Positions 1 to 4,590 of a stretch of 6,084 nt of DNA are shown one piece after another (within the stretch, counting starts at the first letter, position 1; the number at the start of each line of letters is the position of its first letter). Source of the DNA: Spartobacteria bacterium. Its GTDB lineage: Bacteria; Verrucomicrobiota; Verrucomicrobiia; Chthoniobacterales; Chthoniobacteraceae. The notes under the pieces are model-generated. The model was not told where the DNA came from. It saw only the letters and a list, made by a program, of their open reading frames with translations, and did no database searches. The stretch lies in assembly GCA_025350985.1 (NCBI GenBank), contig JANXWU010000072.1, positions 1-6,084 of the forward strand, written 5' to 3'. Made by a program: the position numbers and the translations under genes.

Positions 1-1861
1 CGTCTTCGTCGAAGCGCGCGAGGTCGCCGGTTTTGAACCAGCGATCAATGAGCACTTCGGCGGTGCGTTGCGGGTCGTTGAGGTAGCCCTCGAAAATGTT
101 CGGCCCGCGCAGCCAGAGCATGCCGGTGTCGTGCAACGACAGCAGAGCGCCGGTGTCGGCGTGGCGGATTTGCGCGGCGATGCCGGGCGCGAGTTTCCCG
201 GCGGAACCGGCGCGACTGGAAGGCTGAACCGGCGCGCCCGGTGTGCGCGGAGTCGGCTCGGGCAGGTTCACGCTGGCGACCGGCGAAGTTTCAGTGAGGC
301 CGTAGCCCTCGTGGATTTTTTTTCCAAATTTCTGCTCGAACGCATCGGCCAATTCCCGCGGCAATTTCTCCGCGCCGGCCACCAGCAGCTTGATCGACTG
401 GAGTTGTTCCGGCTCCGCCTTGCGCAAATAATTTCGCAAAAAAGTCGGCGTGGCGACAAAGAGCGAGATGCCGTAACGGGCGATGAGTTCGGCGTTTTTC
501 GCGGTGTCGATCGGACTCGGGTACGTGACGGCGCGAATGCCTTCGATCATCGGATACCACAGGGTGACGGTGCAGCCGAAGCTGTGGAAAAAAGGCAGTG
601 AGGCGAGCGCGGCATCGTCGGGATCGAGGCTGAGCATCACGGCGAATTGCGAGACGTTCGCGAGCAGATTGCGATGGCTGAGGACGACTCCTTTCGGTTC
701 GCCGGAACTGCCGCTCGTGAAGAGCAACACCGCTTCCGCGCGGTCGCCGACGCGCGGAATTTTCGCCAGCATCCGCAGCGCGCGCCACGGCAGCACGCAG
801 ACGAGCGCGCGCCAACCGGCGATTTTCTTTTTCAGCGCGGGCAGGATTTTTTCCAGGTAAAGCACGCCGTCCGGCCACGGGAAATCCTTGAGCCGTTTCT
901 GAAAAATCTGCGCCGTGAAAACGTGTTGGATTTCCGCCATGCGGATCGCCGCCTCGATCGAAGCGCGGCCGGCGGTGAAGTTCAGATTCACCGGTGTTTT
1001 GCCGGCGAGCATGATGGCGAGATTGGCGATCATCGCGCCCTTGCCCGGCGGCAGCACGATGGCGACGCGCGGGCCCGGACAGTGCGCGCGCACGAAGCGG
1101 CTGAGCGCGAGCCCGGCGGCGAGCAGCGTGCCGCGCGAGAGGGTGCTGTGATCCATCCCGTCGATGACAGCCGTGTGAAACTGGCGGTGTTTCAACCCGC
1201 GCAAACACGCCTCGCCGAGATGGCCGCGGAGCACGGGTCTTTGTTGATAACACCATTCGCCGAGCTCGAGAAAATGCTGACGCACGAGCGCGATGTCGGC
1301 GTCCTCGGCGGCGATCGGCTCACCGAATGCGACCGTGACTGGATACGGCAGACGGCGTGGAAGTTTGCCGAAAAGTTTCCCGCCGTAATACGAAAAGATC
1401 GAACCCCAAAGCTGGTCGAGCCACACGGGGACGACCGGCGTTTGCGCCGCGCGGGCGATGAGTTCGTAGCCGCGCTTGAGCCGCAGCAGCGTGCCGGTGC
1501 GCGACAGTTCGCCCTCGGGAAAAATGCAAACAATGTCGCCGGCCTGCAGGTGCTCGGCGGCGGCGCGCACGGCATCTTTCGCGCGACGCTGCGAAATCGG
1601 AATCACGCCCAGCGCGCGGAAGAGCGGGTTGAGCCAGGGGTTTTTGTAAATCTCCGCGTCCATGAGGAAGCGAATCGGGCGCGGACAGGCGACTTGGAGC
1701 ACGACGGCATCGACCCAGGTGACGTGATTGGGGAGCAGGAGAAAACCGCCGGGCGGAAGCTTGTCCGCGCCGGAGGATTCGATGCGGTAAAAACAGCGCA
1801 CGAACCAACCGGCGACGCGGTAGAAAAGATTTTTGCGCGGCAGTGAGGCGGGAGACGACAT
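1..1861 (-). CDS. aas: Aas-like bifunctional acyltransferase / acyl-ACP (acyl-CoA) synthetase, C-terminus cut by window edge
   Basis: Likely activates a fatty acid with ATP and transfers the acyl group to a lysophospholipid (2-acyl-glycerophosphoethanolamine in E. coli) at the inner membrane. The frame is open from ATG 1861 to base 1, giving 620 residues. An N-terminal PlsC-type acyltransferase (about 1-200) shows the HX4D motif (NHVTWVD, H46 and D51) and FPEG at 114-117. An AMP-binding domain (about 230-620) shows the P-loop TSGSSGEPKG (382-391), FFHSFG (424-429), VAGAEKL (494-500), EGYGLTETS (518-526) and TGDL (611-614). Spacing and wording of the HSFG, PSP, AGAEKL and EGYG blocks follow E. 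coli Aas (about 719 residues), so roughly 100 C-terminal residues with the catalytic lysine lie outside. Unlike some bacterial versions, no MFS domain is fused at the N-terminus; a separate MFS gene is divergent instead. The start is uncertain: in-frame ATGs also occur at 1891 and 1939, none with a good Shine-Dalgarno. I chose 1861 because the residues beyond it look non-coding. Alternative: a plain long-chain acyl-CoA ligase, less likely given the acyltransferase domain. Confidence 0.9.
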   Translation of the reverse strand, partial: MSSPASLPRKNLFYRVAGWFVRCFYRIESSGADKLPPGGFLLLPNHVTWVDAVVLQVACPRPIRFLMDAEIYKNPWLNPLFRALGVIPISQRRAKDAVRAAAEHLQAGDIVCIFPEGELSRTGTLLRLKRGYELIARAAQTPVVPVWLDQLWGSIFSYYGGKLFGKLPRRLPYPVTVAFGEPIAAEDADIALVRQHFLELGEWCYQQRPVLRGHLGEACLRGLKHRQFHTAVIDGMDHSTLSRGTLLAAGLALSRFVRAHCPGPRVAIVLPPGKGAMIANLAIMLAGKTPVNLNFTAGRASIEAAIRMAEIQHVFTAQIFQKRLKDFPWPDGVLYLEKILPALKKKIAGWRALVCVLPWRALRMLAKIPRVGDRAEAVLLFTSGSSGEPKGVVLSHRNLLANVSQFAVMLSLDPDDAALASLPFFHSFGCTVTLWYPMIEGIRAVTYPSPIDTAKNAELIARYGISLFVATPTFLRNYLRKAEPEQLQSIKLLVAGAEKLPRELADAFEQKFGKKIHEGYGLTETSPVASVNLPEPTPRTPGAPVQPSSRAGSAGKLAPGIAAQIRHADTGALLSLHDTGMLWLRGPNIFEGYLNDPQRTAEVLIDRWFKTGDLARFDED

Positions 1862-1871
1862 CCGGGAAAAG

Positions 1872-1893
1872 CGATGCTGAGGAAACAGCATCG
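1872..1893. repeat. Perfect 8-bp inverted repeat with 6-base loop
   Basis: CGATGCTG (1872-1879) and CAGCATCG (1886-1893) are exact reverse complements around the six bases AGGAAA. The element ends about 10 bases before the chosen start codon of the Aas-like gene, so in its mRNA it would form a hairpin beside the start codon; as DNA it could be an operator. No T-run follows on either strand, so it is not an intrinsic terminator. If the gene starts at 1891 or 1939, the element is partly or wholly coding. Confidence 0.6.
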
Positions 1894-1965
1894 TGGACGG
1901 CGGTTCAATCAAAACGACCTTGGGGTGGCATTTCCTCATTTCCGATTTCGCGTGTTTCACCGGGA

Positions 1966-1995
1966 CGATTCGGGTATTCGAGCCGACACGAATCG
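1966..1995. repeat. 7-bp inverted repeat abutting the MFS start codon
   Basis: CGATTCG (1966-1972) and CGAATCG (1989-1995) are exact reverse complements separated by 16 bases, and the right arm directly touches the ATG at 1996. ATTCG recurs directly at 1976-1980 between the arms. It could be a dyad operator or a hairpin covering the translation start. With arms this short in a 134-base spacer, chance is a real possibility. Confidence 0.35.
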
Positions 1996-3273
1996 ATGAA
2001 TGAGCTTCCGCAAAAAAGTCTGCCCGGCGCGAGCCGCGCGCTCGCGCTGCTGCTGCTCATCAATCTGTTCAACTACATCGACCGCTACATTCTCGCGGCG
2101 GTCGAGCCGCTCATCGGCGATCAATTTTTCGGCGCAGCCGGCGAGAGCGCAATGGCGAAAACCGGCTCGCTCGCCACCGCGTTTCTGGTCAGCTACATGG
2201 TGCTCGCGCCGCTCTTCGGCTGGCTCGCGGATCGGTTCTCGCGCTGGATGCTAATCGCCGCCGGGGTCGCGCTGTGGAGCCTCGCCAGCGGCTGGTCGGG
2301 AATGGCGGCGACGTTCACCGCGCTCGTCGTCACCCGTGTTTTCGTGGGGGTCGGCGAAGCGGCGTACGGCCCGGCGGCACCCACTATTATTTCCGATCTT
2401 TTTCCGCAGCGCATTCGCGGTTCGGTGATGTCGCTCTTTTACATGGCGATTCCCGTCGGCAGCGCGATTGGCTACGGCTTCGGCGGCGTGGTCGGACAAA
2501 AGTTCGGCTGGCGCTGGCCGTTTTATCTGGTGACGATTCCCGGGCTTTTGCTCGCGGGAGCGTGCGTGTTCATGCGCGATCCGCGCGGCGTGCGGGCGCG
2601 CGAGGAGCAGCACAAACCGGCGGTGAAATTTACCGACGCGCTGGCGATTTTCCGCATTCCATCCTATCTCCTGAACACGGCGGCGATGACGGCAATGACT
2701 TTTGCCATCGGCGGGATTTCGTTCTGGCTGCCGCGTTATTTGTTCAAGTATCGCGCGGCAGATTTTGGCGGCGCGCCGAGTCTGGCGCAGATTAATTTGA
2801 TCTTCGGCGCGATCACCGTGGTCGCCGGAATTCTCTCCACGCTGCTCGGCGGCATCATCGCGGACAGGCTCACGAAGCGTTTTCCCGGCGCGTATTTTTT
2901 GGTCTCCGGCGTCGCGATGGCGCTGGCGTTTCCGCTGACGATCGCCATGCTTTACACGCCGTTTCCAGCGGCGTGGGTGCTGATTTTTCTGGCGATCTTT
3001 TTCCTCTTTTTCAACACGGGACCGTGCAACACCGCGCTCGCGAACGTCACGCATCCGTCGGTGCGCGCGACGGCTTTTGCACTGAACATTTTCATCATCC
3101 ACGCTGCAGGCGACGCGCTCTCACCGCCGCTCATCGGCGCGATTGCGGATCGATGGAACATGAACGTCGCGTTCTTCGTCGTGTCGATCGTGATGCTCGT
3201 CGGCGCGGCGTTTTGGCTGTCGGCGGTGCGGTATCTGGCGCGGGACACGGCGCGGGCGGCGGTGTCGTTGTGA
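1996..3273 (+). CDS. Spinster-like major facilitator superfamily transporter
   Basis: A complete 425-residue inner-membrane transporter with about 12 hydrophobic segments, the usual MFS size. Family marks: NYIDRY in helix 1 (26-31), the MFS motif-A loop GWLADRFSRW (75-84) between helices 2 and 3, RVFVGVGEAAYGPAAPT in helix 4 (114-130), and a late block with NTGPCNTALANV (340-351), RATAFALNIFIIHAAGDALSPP (357-378, given here only as a motif region) and GAIADR (381-386). This set is typical of bacterial Spinster (Spns) homologues. D29/R30 and E121 are the charged membrane residues most likely to serve coupling (inference). The charged loop at about 195-215 is the central cytoplasmic linker. ATG 1996 was chosen because the open frame upstream to 1843 reads as polar, non-membrane sequence with no family likeness; no Shine-Dalgarno precedes it. 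Substrate is unknown; Spns members carry lipids such as lysophospholipids and sphingosine-1-phosphate, and the divergent Aas-like gene favours a lipid. Other small organic substrates cannot be excluded. Confidence 0.9.
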   Translation: MNELPQKSLPGASRALALLLLINLFNYIDRYILAAVEPLIGDQFFGAAGESAMAKTGSLATAFLVSYMVLAPLFGWLADRFSRWMLIAAGVALWSLASGWSGMAATFTALVVTRVFVGVGEAAYGPAAPTIISDLFPQRIRGSVMSLFYMAIPVGSAIGYGFGGVVGQKFGWRWPFYLVTIPGLLLAGACVFMRDPRGVRAREEQHKPAVKFTDALAIFRIPSYLLNTAAMTAMTFAIGGISFWLPRYLFKYRAADFGGAPSLAQINLIFGAITVVAGILSTLLGGIIADRLTKRFPGAYFLVSGVAMALAFPLTIAMLYTPFPAAWVLIFLAIFFLFFNTGPCNTALANVTHPSVRATAFALNIFIIHAAGDALSPPLIGAIADRWNMNVAFFVVSIVMLVGAAFWLSAVRYLARDTARAAVSL

Positions 3274-3381
3274 GCGTGAGCGGCGCGGCAGTTCGGGCTT
3301 CCCCCGCTTTCTTGCAAAAAAAGGCGGACACTCTTGCCAAACGAGCGTTTTGTTGGAGCATACGCCAAGTGCAAACCCCCA
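3274..3381. other. Spacer between MFS and response-regulator genes
   Basis: This 108-base stretch lies between two plus-strand genes, so read-through or a new promoter are both possible. It contains GC-rich partial dyads (for example AGCGG near 3280 with CCGCT near 3305) but no stem followed by a T-run. TTGCCA at 3334-3339 and CATACG at 3359-3364 resemble a -35 and -10 but sit 19 bases apart with a poor -10. I call neither a terminator nor a promoter. Confidence 0.4.
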
Positions 3382-4011
3382 ATGGCCGACGCAAATAGCC
3401 GCATCTTAATTGCCGAGGATCATCATGTTTCGCGACACTTGCTCGAGCGAAACTTGATGAATTGGGGCTTTCAAGTCACGACGGCGGAAGACGGCGAGGC
3501 GGCGTTGCAAATCCTGGAATCTGACGACGCGCCGTCGCTGGCGATTCTCGATTGGATGATGCCGAAAATGGACGGTGTCGAGGTTTGCCGGCGCGTGCGG
3601 CAGCAGTCCGACCGGCCTTACATTTATCTCGTGCTGCTCACGGCGCGCAGTCAGAAAGAGGAAATCGCGTCGGGCTTGGAGGCGGGCGCGGACGATTACG
3701 TCATCAAGCCGTTCGACCCCGATGAATTGCGCGCCCGGTTAAAAGTGGGGCAGCGTGTGGTCGATCTCGAGCGCACTTTGGCGCGGCAGATTTCCGAACT
3801 TCAGACCGCGCTCGCGGACGTGAAGAGGCTCAAAGGGTTGCTGCCGATTTGCATGTATTGCAAAAGCATTCGCGACGACAAACTCTACTGGCGTCAGTTG
3901 GAGGAATTTTTGCACGCGGAGACAGGCACGGATTTTTCGCACAGCATCTGCCCCGGTTGCATGGCCAAGCTCCAAGCCGGCTTGGAAGTGCGGGAACCGC
4001 CGAAGTTTTAG
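3382..4011 (+). CDS. Response regulator with receiver domain, coiled coil and C-terminal double-CxxC domain
   Basis: A 209-residue cytoplasmic two-component protein. The receiver domain (about 7-125) has the acidic pair E12/D13, phospho-acceptor D57 in LAILDWMMPKMDG, T87 in LLTAR and K109 in VIKPFDPDEL, so all key residues for phosphorylation are present. A short heptad-like stretch (about 126-150) follows, then a C-terminal domain starting GLLPICMYCKSIRDDKLYW and ending FSHSICPGC; the cysteine pairs C157/C160 and C190/C193 suggest a zinc-binding fold. This ICxxCKxIRDDxxYW...FSHxxCPxC unit is a recurrent C-terminal tail on receiver, PAS and GAF proteins; its role is not known to me. No DNA-binding, GGDEF or kinase domain is seen. 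Start: ATG 3382 gives the usual few residues before the first receiver strand; a TTG at 3334 would add 16 residues unlike the family. No histidine kinase is nearby, so it is an orphan here. Its stop overlaps the convergent DUF6941-like gene by four bases. Confidence 0.92.
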   Translation: MADANSRILIAEDHHVSRHLLERNLMNWGFQVTTAEDGEAALQILESDDAPSLAILDWMMPKMDGVEVCRRVRQQSDRPYIYLVLLTARSQKEEIASGLEAGADDYVIKPFDPDELRARLKVGQRVVDLERTLARQISELQTALADVKRLKGLLPICMYCKSIRDDKLYWRQLEEFLHAETGTDFSHSICPGCMAKLQAGLEVREPPKF

Positions 4012-4457
4012 CCGTCCAAAGGCTCATCCGCCGCGGATTCGCCGGGTGCCTCCACCGCGCGGATGACTTGCAACGGAATGCTCGTGATGTGCCGGCCGTC
4101 GAGGTGGAGATTGATCTCGTAGAAACCTTCCCGCGGCAACTCGAGCTGCTGAAGATTGAGGATGACGTTGCGGGCGGAGAAGAAAAAGTTCGGAGGCAGG
4201 GCCACCTCCATCGCCGTGTCCAGTGGCGGCACGATGGAGCGTCCGTCCTCGTCGAGAAAACTCAGACGCAACTGGTGCGAGCCTTCCTCCTCCTTGCGAA
4301 AGACGATGCGCAGCGCGAGGGCGCACTGCGGATGAACCGCCGGCACCGAGGTGGCGATGATCGTGTCAAAGGCACCAAGCAGGCAGAGTTTGCCGTCGTA
4401 ATCGGTGGCGGCATCGCACAGGGCAGCAACTTGAATTTCCACGCGCGACTGAAGCAC
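4008..4457 (-). CDS. DUF6941-like protein of unknown function
   Basis: A 149-residue soluble protein with no signal peptide or membrane segment. It matches, from memory, a small conserved family best known from Verrucomicrobiota and Planctomycetota: the N-terminal block VAALCDAATDYDGKLCLLG (10-28) followed by FDTI, the central HPQCALALRIVF (42-53), LSFLDEDGRSI (65-75), and the C-terminal GFYEINLHLDGRHITSIPL (111-129). The alternating pattern suggests a beta-sandwich of about 130 residues; the last 17 residues are a variable acidic tail. Start is GTG 4457, preceded at six bases by GGAG, one of the few Shine-Dalgarno-like sites in the window. The function is unknown and I infer none. It runs convergent to the response regulator, sharing four bases at the stops (TAA on minus, TAG on plus), and lies 133 bases downstream of the exported-protein gene on the same strand. 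Confidence 0.85.
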   Translation of the reverse strand: MLQSRVEIQVAALCDAATDYDGKLCLLGAFDTIIATSVPAVHPQCALALRIVFRKEEEGSHQLRLSFLDEDGRSIVPPLDTAMEVALPPNFFFSARNVILNLQQLELPREGFYEINLHLDGRHITSIPLQVIRAVEAPGESAADEPLDG

Positions 4458-4590
4458 CGCACGCTCCGGCGACGCAAGATCAAATCCAACGCAGGCGCAA
4501 CCGGGAGAGGATAAATCTCGAAGCCAGGAACTCAGGAAAGAAAATCTTTGTCTATCCGGTTACTGCTTTTTGGTTCTTTTTCACACCGCT
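4458..4590. other. Spacer between exported-protein gene and DUF6941-like gene
   Basis: A 133-base gap between two minus-strand genes, more AT-rich in its 4530-4590 half than the coding DNA around it. GGAG (read on the minus strand, ending six bases before GTG 4457) is a likely ribosome binding site. A promoter for the DUF6941-like gene probably lies here; TATCCT (minus strand, near 4510) is a possible -10 but has no matching -35. No clear terminator stem with T-run follows the stop at 4591. Confidence 0.4.

Larger units (their letters stand above)
1862..1995. promoter_or_regulatory. Divergent intergenic region with two inverted repeats
   Basis: This 134-base spacer separates the start codons of the Aas-like gene (minus) and the MFS gene (plus), so promoters for both should lie here or just inside the genes. 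I could not find a convincing -35/-10 pair for either strand; the best plus-strand -10 look-alike is TATTCG at 1975-1980, without a well-placed -35. It holds two perfect inverted repeats, listed separately. The spacer shrinks if the Aas-like gene starts at the in-frame ATG at 1939 or 1891. Confidence 0.6.

Noticed and set aside
291..1256. 321-codon minus-strand frame
   Set aside because: It is a shifted frame of the Aas-like gene, with a low-complexity Arg-rich product; the true frame runs uninterrupted through it.
647..1846. 399-codon open frame on the plus strand opposite the Aas-like gene
   Set aside because: Its product is Arg/Ala/Glu-rich without domain likeness, while the minus strand in the same place shows continuous acyltransferase and AMP-ligase motifs. 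Long antisense frames are expected at this GC content.
1843..1995. N-terminal extension of the MFS gene by 51 codons
   Set aside because: The extra residues are polar, lack family likeness and would overlap the start of the divergent Aas-like gene; ATG 1996 gives the usual short lead before helix 1.
2251..3102. 283-codon minus-strand frame inside the MFS gene
   Set aside because: Arg/His-rich antisense shadow with no family likeness; the plus strand encodes clear membrane helices here.
3300..3330. Possible terminator around CCCCCGCTTTCTTGCAAAAA and GGCGG
   Set aside because: The stem needs a bulge, is short, and is not followed by a T-run on either strand.
3334..3381. TTG start adding 16 residues to the response regulator
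   Set aside because: The receiver normally begins a few residues before the first strand, which ATG 3382 provides; no ribosome binding site supports the TTG.
3849..4514. 221-codon plus-strand frame across the response-regulator end and the DUF6941-like gene
   Set aside because: It is out of frame with the response regulator and antisense to the DUF6941-like gene, both of which carry recognisable motifs.
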